A DNA stretch of 64,000 nt from Candidatus Formimonas warabiya (GTDB lineage Bacteria; Bacillota; Dehalobacteriia; Dehalobacteriales; Dehalobacteriaceae), in the NCBI RefSeq assembly GCF_002777255.1, contig NZ_CP017634.1:186001-250000 (forward strand). The letters run 5' to 3'. Position numbers and translations under genes: made by a program. The stretch's first letter is position 1. The number at the start of each line of letters is the position of its first letter. Of this stretch, positions 49,944 to 58,877 are shown one piece after another. Under the pieces are notes generated by a model. That model saw nothing but the letters and a program-made list of their open reading frames with translations. It was not told the origin of the DNA and did no database searches.

Positions 49944-51089
49944 TTAATGAAGCACCATCTTTCCTGTTACTGATTCTGTTTCTCCTCCTAATTCCGTATG
50001 AACCTGTTTGAGCAATTCGGGAATTTTCAGCTCCTGTGGGCAGTGCTGCATGCAAAGCCCGCAGGATACGCACTGATCCGCCCCGAAACCTGAGGGAACA
50101 AAAGTTCTCTGGTAGACAACCGGGTCGATCGGATTGTCCTTTGCAAGCTGATAGCTGTTATAAAGCTTGAAAACTTCCGGAATCCTTACACCGCGGGGAC
50201 ATGGCATGCAATACCTGCACCCTGTACAGCCAATGCTTTTTTTCGCTTCAAAGGCTTCCCTAATTTTTACAATCAGGTTTTGCTCTTCCTCTGTCATGAC
50301 ACCAGGCTCAGCATGGTCAAAGATTCTCAGATTATCCTTCAACTGTTCAAGGGTGCTTGTCCCGCTCAAGATGACCGATACTTCCGGCATATTGTAGAGC
50401 CAGCGGAAGTACCATTCAGCGAGGGAACGTTTTTCGGGATAGGCGTTGACGAGGTCATAAACTTCTGCTGGAGCATTAGTAATGAGAGACCCTCCGCGCA
50501 GGGGCTCCATGATGTTTATCGCCAGGCCCTTCTTGGCTGCGTATTTTAGCCCTTCCACGCCGACCTGCTGGTGTTCGTCCAGAATATTAAGCTGGAGTTG
50601 GGCCATCTCCCAGTCAAAGGAATCTACAATTTTCTTGAAGGCCGCAAGCGTGCTGTGGATCGAGAACGCCTTATGCAGGATTTTCCCTTTTTCGATCATT
50701 TTGTCGAGGAAGGTCAGCCCGTTATATTTCCGGACCCTCTCCCAGTTGCCGGGGTAAAGATTGTGCAGAAGATAGACATCAATGTGATCGGTTCCAAGAC
50801 GTATTAATTCCTCATCAAGATATTTTTCAAAATCCTCATGTTTCGTGATATTCCAGATTGGGCTTTTGGTGGCCAAATAGGTTTTATTTCGATAGCCGTC
50901 TTTCAGCGCTTTTCCGGTGATAACCTCGCTGTCTTTATAGAGATAGGCGGTATCAAGATAATTGACGCCGTTGTCAATCGCATACCGCACCATCGCCATC
51001 GCTTCTTTTTCGTCTGTGGGAAACCTCATGCAGCCAAGTCCGAATTTTGACACTTTTAACCCTGTTTTCCCATATTGTGTATATTCCAT
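49944..51089 (-). CDS. Aldo/keto reductase with C-terminal 4Fe-4S domain
   Basis: A 381-residue protein. Residues 1 to about 275 form an aldo/keto reductase barrel with the family's DxxxxY and K (NYLDTAYLYKDSE, LATKSP) and HIDVYLLHNLY. The C-terminal part binds two clusters through CTGCRYCMPCPRGVRIPEVF and CVSCGLCMQHCPQELKIPELL. This ferredoxin-linked AKR type is frequent in clostridia; the substrate is unknown. ATG 51089 follows GGAG by eight bases; GTG 51098 is upstream. It is transcribed away from the LUD gene and stands alone. Confidence 0.93.
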   Translation of the reverse strand: MEYTQYGKTGLKVSKFGLGCMRFPTDEKEAMAMVRYAIDNGVNYLDTAYLYKDSEVITGKALKDGYRNKTYLATKSPIWNITKHEDFEKYLDEELIRLGTDHIDVYLLHNLYPGNWERVRKYNGLTFLDKMIEKGKILHKAFSIHSTLAAFKKIVDSFDWEMAQLQLNILDEHQQVGVEGLKYAAKKGLAINIMEPLRGGSLITNAPAEVYDLVNAYPEKRSLAEWYFRWLYNMPEVSVILSGTSTLEQLKDNLRIFDHAEPGVMTEEEQNLIVKIREAFEAKKSIGCTGCRYCMPCPRGVRIPEVFKLYNSYQLAKDNPIDPVVYQRTFVPSGFGADQCVSCGLCMQHCPQELKIPELLKQVHTELGGETESVTGKMVLH

Positions 51090-51291
51090 GAATCTCACTC
51101 CGTTTCTTCACCAAATATAGTATATAAGTTAAAGTTCACTCTAAGTCAAGCAAAAAAAGGATTCTTTAAATGCAAAATGGGAAATATAGACTTATTAATT
51201 TTTTACTCTACCGTTAAAATATAATCATCATCATCTGTTGTTATTCTTTGAACGCTCGATTGATATCATCAAATTTATGGGAGGAATACTT

Positions 51292-51915
51292 GTGGAACCT
51301 AAAGAATGCTATCATGCCTTATTAGCGCAGAAGCTAATCGAAGAATTAAAAAAACGGAATATGGAAGGATTTTATTGTGAGACAAAAGAAGATGCCCTAA
51401 AAAAAGTTCTTGAGCTGATCCCCAAAGACAGTACGGTTTCTTGCGGAGGTTCTGCAACTCTTCATGAAATTGGCTTGCGGGCCGCGTTAAAAAAGGGAGG
51501 GTACAATTTTCTGGATCCGAATGGCGTACAGGGAGGGATCGCAAAGGATAAAGTTGCCCACCAGGCATTAAGCGCAGATTACTATTTAATGAGCTCGAAT
51601 GCTATATCTGCAACAGGTGAGCTGGTGAATATCGATGGATACGGCAACAGGGTCGCCGCACTGATCTTTGGTCCGAAAAATGTAATAGTAATAGCAGGTC
51701 TCAATAAAGTAGCGCCAAATTTAGATGCGGCTATCCTGCGGGCAAAAAACTATGCGGCACCGATTACCATGCTGATATTTAAGCGGGACTACGCTTCTTT
51801 TGATGAACTTTCTCAAGCAGCCGAAGGTGCATGCAGCCAGCTTGTCATTACCGGTATGTCCATGACGAAAGGCCGAATTAAAGTAATACTTGTGGGAGAA
51901 AGTTTAGGTTTTTAA
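51292..51915 (+). CDS. LUD domain protein (LutC/YkgG-like)
   Basis: A 207-residue single LUD-domain protein. The family features KEDALKKVLELIPKDSTVSC GGSAT, LHEIGLR, LMSSNAISATGELVNIDGYG and PKNVIVIAGLNKV are clear. LUD proteins include LutC, part of the iron-sulfur lactate oxidation complex, but this stand-alone version has no lutA or lutB next to it, so a lactate role is uncertain. GTG 51292 is chosen because GGGAGG lies seven bases upstream; the earlier ATG in frame lacks one. It is divergent from the aldo/keto reductase and followed by the TetR promoter at 51983. Confidence 0.85.
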   Translation: MEPKECYHALLAQKLIEELKKRNMEGFYCETKEDALKKVLELIPKDSTVSCGGSATLHEIGLRAALKKGGYNFLDPNGVQGGIAKDKVAHQALSADYYLMSSNAISATGELVNIDGYGNRVAALIFGPKNVIVIAGLNKVAPNLDAAILRAKNYAAPITMLIFKRDYASFDELSQAAEGACSQLVITGMSMTKGRIKVILVGESLGF

Positions 51916-51982
51916 ACTATGCACAGGCGGGTAGACAGAAAGAAGGGTACTTACGCTCTGTCTTGGTTATTCTAGAAATCCA

Positions 51983-52037
51983 TTGACAGGGAAATATCGT
52001 CATGGTACAATATGAATGAATAAAAAATGATTCATTC
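51983..52037 (+). promoter_or_regulatory. Promoter and inverted-repeat operator of the TetR operon
   Basis: TTGACA (51983-51988), 17 bases, TACAAT (52006-52011), followed by GAATGAAT-N8-ATTCATTC (52014-52037), a perfect inverted repeat across the expected start of transcription. Outer bases CATGGT and ACCATG extend the symmetry. It is the likely autoregulatory operator of the TetR protein at 52059. Confidence 0.85.
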
Positions 52038-52058
52038 ACCATGACGGAGGTAAGTGAA

Positions 52059-52640
52059 TTGAACGATAAAAAAGCAGATATCTTTAATTGTGGGAAAGTG
52101 TTATTCAGCTCCAAAGGCTTTAAAGACACCAATGTTTCTGACATTACCAAAATGGCTGGAATTGGGGTAGGTACGTTTTATAACTATTATTCCTCGAAAG
52201 AGAAGCTTTTTATGGAGATTTTTTTAGAAGAAAACGTAAAACTTAAAAAAAGCATTATGGAATCTCTCGACCTGAATGAGGAACCATTAAAGACCGTTAA
52301 AGAATTAATGCTGCTGAACGTCAATGGCATGAATTCAAATCCCATCCTGAGGGAATGGTATAACAGGGATGTCTTCAGCAAGCTGGAACAGCATTACCGT
52401 GAGGAGAACGGCATCAAACATGTTGACTTCTTATATCATAGTTTTCTAGAGTTAATCAAAAAATGGCAGATGGAAGGGAAAATGAGGGACGATATTGATT
52501 GTGAGCTGATAATGGCTATTTTTACTGCGCTTATCAATATCGACACTCATAAGGAAGAAATTGGCATTCAATATTTCCCCCAGATTTTAGATTACTTGGC
52601 TGAATTTGTCATGAAAGGCCTCACTGATGATCAAAAATAG
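52059..52640 (+). CDS. TetR family transcriptional regulator
   Basis: A 193-residue repressor. The HTH covers about residues 8-50 (VLFSSKGFKDTNVSDITKMA, GIGVGTFYNYYSSKEKLFM) and a helical ligand domain follows. TTG 52059 is preferred because GGAGG lies nine bases upstream; ATG 52041 has no ribosome site and lies just behind the operator. The inverted repeat at 52014-52037 is its probable target. It is first in an operon with the CrtI-like flavoprotein, radical SAM protein, membrane protein, ATC-hydrolase-like protein and GMC flavoprotein, all co-directional with short gaps, so it likely controls that pathway. Confidence 0.93.
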   Translation: MNDKKADIFNCGKVLFSSKGFKDTNVSDITKMAGIGVGTFYNYYSSKEKLFMEIFLEENVKLKKSIMESLDLNEEPLKTVKELMLLNVNGMNSNPILREWYNRDVFSKLEQHYREENGIKHVDFLYHSFLELIKKWQMEGKMRDDIDCELIMAIFTALINIDTHKEEIGIQYFPQILDYLAEFVMKGLTDDQK

Positions 52641-52674
52641 CATGAACGAGTTCATGTCAAAGGGGATGGGGCAA

Positions 52675-54174
52675 GTGAAAAAAATAATCATCATCGGTTC
52701 AGGAATCGGCGGGCTGATTTTAGGGAACCTTCTGGCAAAGAAGGGGCACCAAGTAACCCTATTTGAAGCCCACAGTATGCCCGGCGGCTATACCGCCGGG
52801 TTTTACAGGAAGGGTTACTATTTTGAAAGCGGCACGGTTGCCTTTGAAGCTTCCGCATCGGTATTTCAGGCCATGCAGGACATCGGCGTATTTGAAAAGA
52901 TAGACTTCATAAAACAGAGATTTCGTTTTGTCTCGGCGGATTTTGACGGCATTCCGGAAAATTACCACGATTATAAAAACATGATTTACCGTGCTTTTCC
53001 AGCCGAACAAGAAAAGCTGGATCGGGTTTTTTCAGATTTGGACAAAATAGTTAGCCTGATGGGCCCCATGAATGGACCGATGCCCTTTCTTTACAGCGGG
53101 CGTGCCATGTTAACATCAATGCTCCCTTACATCGTTAACGGCCCAAAGCTGATAAAATTATCAAAGCAATATGGCAACATCACATCATCCGAGTTTGCCG
53201 CACGATATTTTGAAAAAGACTCCAAACTGTTCCGGCTGTTCAGTGGATTTGGCTATCCGGATATGTCCGCTATGTTGGTTGGGAGCGCTTTGGGGGGGGT
53301 ATTTACAGAATTATGGACTGTGAAGGATGGGATGCAGTCCTGGGCAGACATTCTGGCAGAAAACTTCAGAAAACTGGGCGGGGACTTGAAGCTGAACTCC
53401 TATGTGGACAAGATCATCACAAAAGACGGGGCGGCAGTTGGGGTCTCATGCAAAAATACCGTTTATCACGCAGATGCTGTGATTTCTGCCGGGGATTATA
53501 AGAAAACCCTCTTGCGGCTTTTAGACGATAAGAGCCTGATCCCGCAGACGCTCCGGAACCGTATCGACAAGGCTTCCGTTTCGGAGGGTTACTGCACCGT
53601 ATACCTGGGCCTGAATATGCCCAACGAAGAACTTGGCAAATATATGAAGGTTCCGCATGTATTTTTTCTTAACAGTACACCTGGCTGCGACATTTACAAT
53701 GCTGAAGACAGAGAGTTTTTCACTAAAACATCTGCAGAACTGTATGCCCCATCAATGGTAAACCCCAAACTGGCTCCTGAAGGGAAATCCTCCTTGATGC
53801 TTCAGATCAAGGCGCCTTACCGTTGGATGCACAACTGGGGCGGCGACGATAAGAAGGTGTATGGACAATTGAAGGAAAAAGCGATGGATGCAATGATCGA
53901 CAATGCATCCAGGCTGATTCCCGGATTGAAGGAATCTATCGCATATCAGGATGCCGCAACGCCACGCACCTATGAAAGATTTACCCATAATACCGATGGA
54001 GCAAGCTCTGCATGGAGTTGGAACCCGAAGAAGGGGTTCTATAAAAATACGATGGGTGTGCATATAAAAACACCGGTAAAAAACCTTTACATCGGCTCCT
54101 GCTGGGCGATGCAGATCGGCGGTGTGCCCGGTGCCCTTGCCGCAGCTTACCAGTGTGCCAAAAATATAAAGTGA
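52675..54174 (+). CDS. CrtI-like phytoene-desaturase-family flavoprotein (copy 2)
   Basis: A 499-residue FAD oxidoreductase, a close paralogue of the protein at 20917. It has the same dinucleotide fold (IIIIGSGIGGLILGNLLAKK), MPGGYTAGFYRKGYYFESG and C-terminal NLYIGSCWAMQIGGVPGALAA. GTG 52675 corresponds to the TTG start of copy 1; the frame reaches back to 52627 with an ATG at 52654. Unlike copy 1, it is embedded in a TetR-controlled operon with a radical SAM protein and a GMC flavoprotein. Together they probably modify a lipid or polyprenyl-type substrate; no carotenoid synthase is visible. About 30 bases after the stop are still similar to copy 1. Confidence 0.87.
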   Translation: MKKIIIIGSGIGGLILGNLLAKKGHQVTLFEAHSMPGGYTAGFYRKGYYFESGTVAFEASASVFQAMQDIGVFEKIDFIKQRFRFVSADFDGIPENYHDYKNMIYRAFPAEQEKLDRVFSDLDKIVSLMGPMNGPMPFLYSGRAMLTSMLPYIVNGPKLIKLSKQYGNITSSEFAARYFEKDSKLFRLFSGFGYPDMSAMLVGSALGGVFTELWTVKDGMQSWADILAENFRKLGGDLKLNSYVDKIITKDGAAVGVSCKNTVYHADAVISAGDYKKTLLRLLDDKSLIPQTLRNRIDKASVSEGYCTVYLGLNMPNEELGKYMKVPHVFFLNSTPGCDIYNAEDREFFTKTSAELYAPSMVNPKLAPEGKSSLMLQIKAPYRWMHNWGGDDKKVYGQLKEKAMDAMIDNASRLIPGLKESIAYQDAATPRTYERFTHNTDGASSAWSWNPKKGFYKNTMGVHIKTPVKNLYIGSCWAMQIGGVPGALAAAYQCAKNIK

Positions 54175-54250
54175 ATGACTCATGCGGCAAAAGGATGTTT
54201 TGACGATATGAGCGTATAATTGGATGATCATTTTTGGGGAGAATGAACAT

Positions 54251-55444
54251 ATGACTGTGTTTAAGAATAAGATTGCCTTGGTGAAAGCACTATTGTCCAA
54301 CATGCAGATCATCAGGGCCAAACCGGCGCTCAATTGGTTCCTGACGAAATATATGGGAAAGTTCCATTTATTGAATATAGACGGACAGCTGATTATTCAT
54401 TCCCATCTGCCGGCGATAAACAGCAAAGCCTTTACCCGCTTTATCAATGAGCATCTGCTGGCAAGGAGTTCGGGACCCTCCCACGCGCAAATCAGCTTGA
54501 CCAATGCCTGTCCCCAGAATTGCCGGTATTGTTACAACAAGAATAGAAGGGGAGAGCTTTTAAATACGGCTGAAATCAAGGCGCTGATCCAGGAATTGAA
54601 GAAAATGGGCGTTTTCTGGCTGGGTTTCACCGGGGGGGAGCCCCTTTTAAATAAAGATATTGTTGAGATTATAAAAAGTGTGGGGGATGATTGTGCCATA
54701 AAGCTGTTTACCACAGGCGCCAACCTCACGGAACAACTGGCCGCGGATCTAAAGAAAGCCGGTCTTTTGTATGTCTCAATCAGCCTGGACCATTGGGAAG
54801 AAGAAAAACATGATAGGATCAGAGGGTGCGTGGGGGCCTTCCGGACCGCGCTTAGGGCGATAGAGATATTTAAAAGCGCAGGCGTCCATGTAGGCGTATC
54901 AGCGGTCCTATCCAGAGAGATGCTTCAAGAAAATCAGGTAGAGGAATTTCTAAAGTTCCTGATCAGCCTTAATATCCATGAAGCCTGGTTGAGTGAAACC
55001 AAGCCGTCGGTCGAAGCCTTCTGGAACAAGGGTGCCGTCATTACCGAAGAAGAAAGGCTAAGCCTGGTCAGCTTACAGGATCAATACAATAAAGAGGGAA
55101 AAATCACGGTCAACTATCTGGGCCATTTTGAGGGAGGAGAGCACTTCGGCTGTAATGCCGGCAATAAAATGATCTATATCGATGCATTTGGAGAGGTAAG
55201 CCCCTGTGTATTTGCGCCCATCACCTTTGGAAATGTACGGGATAAGTCGGTGCACGCCGTTTTTTCAGAGATGAAAGCGCATTTTCCCTCGGAAAGCTGC
55301 TGCTTTATTAACAAAAACTATGAATTGTTGAAAAAATATTATCAGGGACAGTCTCCCATCAGTAAAGAAGATACCCTGGAGCTGATGAAGGAAGTCCGGT
55401 TTAGCCCGCTGTCCCAATTTTCCCGATTGTATCATGAACGATAA
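54251..55444 (+). CDS. Radical SAM protein with SPASM-like C-terminus
   Basis: A 397-residue radical SAM enzyme. The cluster motif is Cys87, Cys91, Cys94 (NACPQNCRYCYN), preceded by an N-terminal extension of about 80 residues. GGEPLLNKDI is the SAM-binding GGE motif. C-terminal cysteines (HFGCNAGNKMIYIDAFGEVS PCVF and SESCCF) fit an extra iron-sulfur site as in SPASM/twitch proteins, which modify peptides or quinone-like cofactors. ATG 54251 has GGGGAG about ten bases upstream. It is the third gene of the TetR operon, 19 bases before a small membrane protein. No precursor peptide is seen nearby, so a non-peptide substrate is possible. Confidence 0.9.
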   Translation: MTVFKNKIALVKALLSNMQIIRAKPALNWFLTKYMGKFHLLNIDGQLIIHSHLPAINSKAFTRFINEHLLARSSGPSHAQISLTNACPQNCRYCYNKNRRGELLNTAEIKALIQELKKMGVFWLGFTGGEPLLNKDIVEIIKSVGDDCAIKLFTTGANLTEQLAADLKKAGLLYVSISLDHWEEEKHDRIRGCVGAFRTALRAIEIFKSAGVHVGVSAVLSREMLQENQVEEFLKFLISLNIHEAWLSETKPSVEAFWNKGAVITEEERLSLVSLQDQYNKEGKITVNYLGHFEGGEHFGCNAGNKMIYIDAFGEVSPCVFAPITFGNVRDKSVHAVFSEMKAHFPSESCCFINKNYELLKKYYQGQSPISKEDTLELMKEVRFSPLSQFSRLYHER

Positions 55445-55462
55445 AGGTATGGGGGTATCTGT

Positions 55463-55864
55463 GTGAGATTATATAAACTGTTCAGTCTTAGCGCCGCAGC
55501 ATTATTTGCCCTTGTCGGCCTGGTTTTTCTGTTTTTCCCTGATGCCGCCCTGATTTTTTTCAACCGCTTTTCGGTTTATTTCGGATTGCCCCGAGCGCCC
55601 CTGCCAGGCACCGGCTTTTATCTGATCCTGGCTTCGGCTTATATGTATCTGGTTGCTTTGCTGGCAATCCTGATGTACCGCTACCCGGAGCAGAATATTT
55701 ATCCGTTTTTATTGGCCCAGGGCAAACTGGCCTCTTCTGTCATTTCGATTTATCTATTCTTGATGCACCAGCCTTACCTGATCTATTTTGTCAACTTTGT
55801 TGTGGACGGTCTCATAGGCATTGCCGCACTATATCTGATGAAAATGAAAAAAACAGAGGTTTGA
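55463..55864 (+). CDS. Four-helix membrane protein, unknown
   Basis: A 133-residue protein with four predicted membrane helices (about residues 7-30, 50-72, 80-100 and 104-125) and a basic C-terminal end. GTG 55463 follows GGGGGTATCT. No family is recognised with certainty; the layout resembles small DoxX-like or UbiA-unrelated four-helix proteins. Its stop overlaps the ribosome-site region of the next gene, so the two are coupled. It may anchor the operon's redox enzymes at the membrane or handle a lipophilic substrate. Confidence 0.75.
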   Translation: MRLYKLFSLSAAALFALVGLVFLFFPDAALIFFNRFSVYFGLPRAPLPGTGFYLILASAYMYLVALLAILMYRYPEQNIYPFLLAQGKLASSVISIYLFLMHQPYLIYFVNFVVDGLIGIAALYLMKMKKTEV

Positions 55865-55866
55865 GT

Positions 55867-56400
55867 ATGCTTCTGAAAATCATCCAGTTTTACATGCCTG
55901 AATTTATAAAGAAGAAAAAGCTGAATGAATTGTTCCGCTTGACCGCCGATGCCTTTCAAAGTGAGCTGCCGGAGCTCCAGGGGTTTTCTTTTGCCGCGTG
56001 CTTGACGAAATACGCTTTATTTACAAAGGAACAGGCTGAGCGTTATGTGCAGAGCGGATGCCCCCTTGAAGAAGTAAAACACCGGTTGTATCAAAATTCT
56101 TGGATTTTTGGCCAAAAGCTGAGAAAAAGCCTTCAGATCGGAACCTGGGAAGAGGCTGTTACGGCACTTAAGGCTATCTATAAGGTTATCGGCATCGATT
56201 TTCAATATGACAGGCAGGGTGAAATCATCATCAAACAGTGCTTTTTCAGTAAATATTATTCCGGAGAAGTGTGCAGTCTTGTTTCTTCCCTGGATGAAGG
56301 ACTGGCAGCGGGACTTTCCGGGGGCGGAAGGCTCTGCTTTTATCAAAGGATCACGGAAGGCGGCAGCTGCTGTAAAGGATATTTTAGCGGGGGGCTTTGA
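55867..56400 (+). CDS. ATC-hydrolase-like protein
   Basis: A 177-residue protein, helical in its first half and cysteine-rich in its second (KQCFFSKYYSGEVCSLVSSL, then LCFYQRITEGGSCCKGYF). The pattern resembles L-2-amino-thiazoline-4-carboxylate hydrolase-like proteins (a family often seen beside redox genes), but the match is by memory and moderate. ATG 55867 follows AGAGGT; TTG 55861 is also possible. It ends one base before the GMC flavoprotein start, so the genes are coupled. A role as small accessory or thiol-dependent protein in the pathway is inferred. Confidence 0.55.
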   Translation: MLLKIIQFYMPEFIKKKKLNELFRLTADAFQSELPELQGFSFAACLTKYALFTKEQAERYVQSGCPLEEVKHRLYQNSWIFGQKLRKSLQIGTWEEAVTALKAIYKVIGIDFQYDRQGEIIIKQCFFSKYYSGEVCSLVSSLDEGLAAGLSGGGRLCFYQRITEGGSCCKGYFSGGL

Positions 56401-56401
56401 G

Positions 56402-57682
56402 ATGAAAAGAGTGATTGTGGTGGGCAGCGGTGCGGGCGGAGCAGCCGCTGCCGAGAAGCTGCAAGGGAAATTTCAAGTGACTGTCCTGGAAGCAGGCCGA
56501 GAGTTCAAGCCCTTTTCCTTTAGCTTGTCTGTCTTGGAAAAGCTAAAAAAGACCGGACTGTTCTTTGATGAAAGAGAAATACAACTAATCTTTCCGTCCA
56601 TGAGGGTGCAGAAAACGGAAAATAAGATGGTGATGGTCAGTGGGACCGGTCTGGGTGGGACTACTACACTTTCCGCAGGGAATGCCCTGCGCATGGACAG
56701 TGGGCTGAAGGAACTGGGAATTGATCTGGACGATGAATTCGATGAGCTTTATCGGCAAATTCCCATTACCAATGATCATCAAAATAAATGGAGCGATGCT
56801 ACAAAGAGATTGTTTGAAATCTGCAGGGAAATGGACCTAAATCCCCAGCCTATTCCCAAGCTGGGAGATTATGAGCGCTGTACTAACTGCGGCAGGTGCG
56901 TACTGGGCTGTCCATCCGGTGTGAAATGGGACAGCCGTCAATTTCTTAAGGCTGCCTTTGATAAGGGAGCAAAGCTGGTTACCAAGTGCAAGGTTTTGAA
57001 GGTAATTATAGAAAATGGGTCGGTCAAAGGAGTACAGGCGCAAAAAGGATCCAATGTCATCTTCTATCCGGCTGAGCTTGTCATTCTGGCGGCAGGCGGC
57101 TTTTCAACCCCTGTCATCCTTCAGAATTCGGATATTGAATGTGAAAGCAGACTGTTTGTTGATCCGGTCCTCTGCGTAGCTGCGAAGCAGAAGGGAAGCC
57201 TTCAGAACAAAGAGTTTTCCATGCCCTTCGCCGTACAGAGGGAGCATTATATCTTATCCCCCTATTTTGATTATCTAAGCTTCTTTTTTAATAAAAGCTG
57301 GCGGTATCCTGCCCCGGATACCCTGACACTGATGATCAAACTGGCAGATTCCAGTACCGGAAGTGTTGATCACAAAAGTATCAAAAAAACACTTACCGGA
57401 ATTGATAAAGAAAGACTGCAGGAGGGCGTCGAGCTCTGCAAAGAGATACTGAGCAGGTATGGGATCAGAAAGGACTGTTTTTTTCTGGGCACGATCAATG
57501 CCGGTCATCCCGGCGGCATGCTGCCCCTGACAAGAGAGGAAGCGAAAACCCTTCATAATTCTAGGCTCCCTGGAAACTTGTATGTTGCCGATGCAACGCT
57601 GTTTCCCAAGTCTTTGGGAAATCCGCCCATCCTCACTATCATGGCTCTGGCCAAGAAAATCAGCAAAATTATCATGGCGTGA
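56402..57682 (+). CDS. GMC-type flavoprotein with embedded 4Fe-4S motif
   Basis: A 426-residue oxidoreductase. Residues 3-30 are the FAD fold (VIVVGSGAGGAAAAEKLQGK); TGLGGTTTLSAGNALRMD fits the GMC family's first signature and the C-terminal NAGHPGGMLPLTREEAKTLH with NLYVADATLFPKSLGNPPIL its active-site end. In the middle, Cys160, 163, 166 and 170 (CTNCGRCVLGCPSG) form a classical 4Fe-4S motif, unusual for the GMC family and suggesting electron exchange with ferredoxin. ATG 56402 starts exactly at the FAD fold; the open frame upstream to 56207 overlaps the previous gene. Substrate: an alcohol or aldehyde, not specified. Confidence 0.85.
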   Translation: MKRVIVVGSGAGGAAAAEKLQGKFQVTVLEAGREFKPFSFSLSVLEKLKKTGLFFDEREIQLIFPSMRVQKTENKMVMVSGTGLGGTTTLSAGNALRMDSGLKELGIDLDDEFDELYRQIPITNDHQNKWSDATKRLFEICREMDLNPQPIPKLGDYERCTNCGRCVLGCPSGVKWDSRQFLKAAFDKGAKLVTKCKVLKVIIENGSVKGVQAQKGSNVIFYPAELVILAAGGFSTPVILQNSDIECESRLFVDPVLCVAAKQKGSLQNKEFSMPFAVQREHYILSPYFDYLSFFFNKSWRYPAPDTLTLMIKLADSSTGSVDHKSIKKTLTGIDKERLQEGVELCKEILSRYGIRKDCFFLGTINAGHPGGMLPLTREEAKTLHNSRLPGNLYVADATLFPKSLGNPPILTIMALAKKISKIIMA

Positions 57683-57711
57683 TGATGAAAGATTATTGGA
57701 GATGGTATCGC

Positions 57712-58278
57712 ATGACGATTTATATCGCCCTATTACGAGGCATTAATGTAGGTGGAAAAAACAAGGTTAAGATGCCAGATTTAAAACGCATATTTGAAGC
57801 AATGGGTTTTAGTCGGGTGGAAACCTATATTCAAAGCGGCAATGTTCTCTTTGAATCAAATGAAAAAGAAGATACCCTGGGTAAGAAAATTGAAGATGAG
57901 ATTAAAAAAAATTTTGGATTTTCCGTCGCTGTCGTTTTGAGAACAGCCGCCGAGTTAGAATGGATGATCCGCGCTTGTCCATTTTCGGAAGAAGAAATCA
58001 GGGAAGCAGAGTCGTCAAATTCAGAAGGAGAAAGCCTGTATGTCTCCTTGTTGACCCAAGCCCCGACACAAGAAAAAATTGAGTACTTGGATACTTTCAA
58101 AAGTGAAAGCGATGAGTACCGGATCATAAATCGGGATATGTATCTTTTATTTCGTCATAGTATTCGAAATTCGAAGCTTGCCAATCATCTTCAGAAGCTG
58201 GACGTACCGGCAACTGTGCGTAACTGGAAAACAATTAACAAACTTTATACATTCGTGAAAGATAGGGCAGATAGCTGA
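57712..58278 (+). CDS. DUF1697 family protein
   Basis: A 188-residue DUF1697 protein with the family start TIYIALLRGINVGGKNKVKM, the motif VETYIQSGNVLF, and the end TVRNWKTINKLYTF. These small cytoplasmic proteins have a two-domain alpha/beta fold and no known activity. ATG 57712 is used because GGAG lies about nine bases upstream and because the family start coincides with it. It follows the GMC gene by 29 bases and may be read through from the TetR operon, though it is probably not part of that pathway. Confidence 0.9.
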   Translation: MTIYIALLRGINVGGKNKVKMPDLKRIFEAMGFSRVETYIQSGNVLFESNEKEDTLGKKIEDEIKKNFGFSVAVVLRTAAELEWMIRACPFSEEEIREAESSNSEGESLYVSLLTQAPTQEKIEYLDTFKSESDEYRIINRDMYLLFRHSIRNSKLANHLQKLDVPATVRNWKTINKLYTFVKDRADS

Positions 58279-58279
58279 T

Positions 58280-58744
58280 TTAGATATTTTGATTCCTAAA
58301 AGGCAGATGAAATTTTGCCTCTTGGTGATTTTTAAGAAAAAGTGGAACTTTGATCAGCTGGATAGCCGTAATGACAAGCAAAAGCATAACGGCAACATAG
58401 TAAGTACGCATGGCATCCACACTGCTCTTTGCAATAAAGACGGCACTGCCGCCGGCAATAAGGGCGAATGAAAAAAGTTGCATATGTCCATAAAAGCAAA
58501 ATGCTTTCGTTTTGACAACCCATATGAAAAGAAAAAGAATCGCAAGAACCGCAAGGACACCCAGCATCATTTGGCAGTCCCCAAGCAGCCTGTCCAAAGG
58601 TAGTTCCGCCTCCCAGGTACGGTTTTTGAATAAGGCAATTCTCATCATAGTCATATACTTATGGGATAATCTTTCTACAACAAAAATGCATATAAAAAGC
58701 AGGATTTGGATCACAGTAAAAAAAGCAAATACGGATTTCTTCAT
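58280..58744 (-). CDS. Four-helix membrane protein, unknown
   Basis: A 154-residue integral membrane protein with helices at about residues 5-25, 60-80, 88-108 and 114-135, and a hydrophilic C-terminal tail (KNHQEAKFHLPFRN). No family is recognised. ATG 58744 has GAGGTG six bases upstream; the TTG at 58756 overlaps that site. It converges on the DUF1697 gene with one base between the stops and is divergent from the rhodanese gene. Confidence 0.7.
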   Translation of the reverse strand: MKKSVFAFFTVIQILLFICIFVVERLSHKYMTMMRIALFKNRTWEAELPLDRLLGDCQMMLGVLAVLAILFLFIWVVKTKAFCFYGHMQLFSFALIAGGSAVFIAKSSVDAMRTYYVAVMLLLVITAIQLIKVPLFLKNHQEAKFHLPFRNQNI

Positions 58745-58877
58745 AAAGCACCTCAATCATAAGATAAGTACAGCTTTCATTTATCAATATATCTTAATTA
58801 TAGCTTTGAATCAAACAGAATCGATGGGATGGGATCATAAATAAACAGGTCTTTTACGAATATAAAATAATTTTTTG

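Noticed and set aside
56207..56401. A longer start for the GMC flavoprotein at 56207
   Set aside because: It overlaps the coding region of the previous gene; the FAD fold starts at the ATG 56402.
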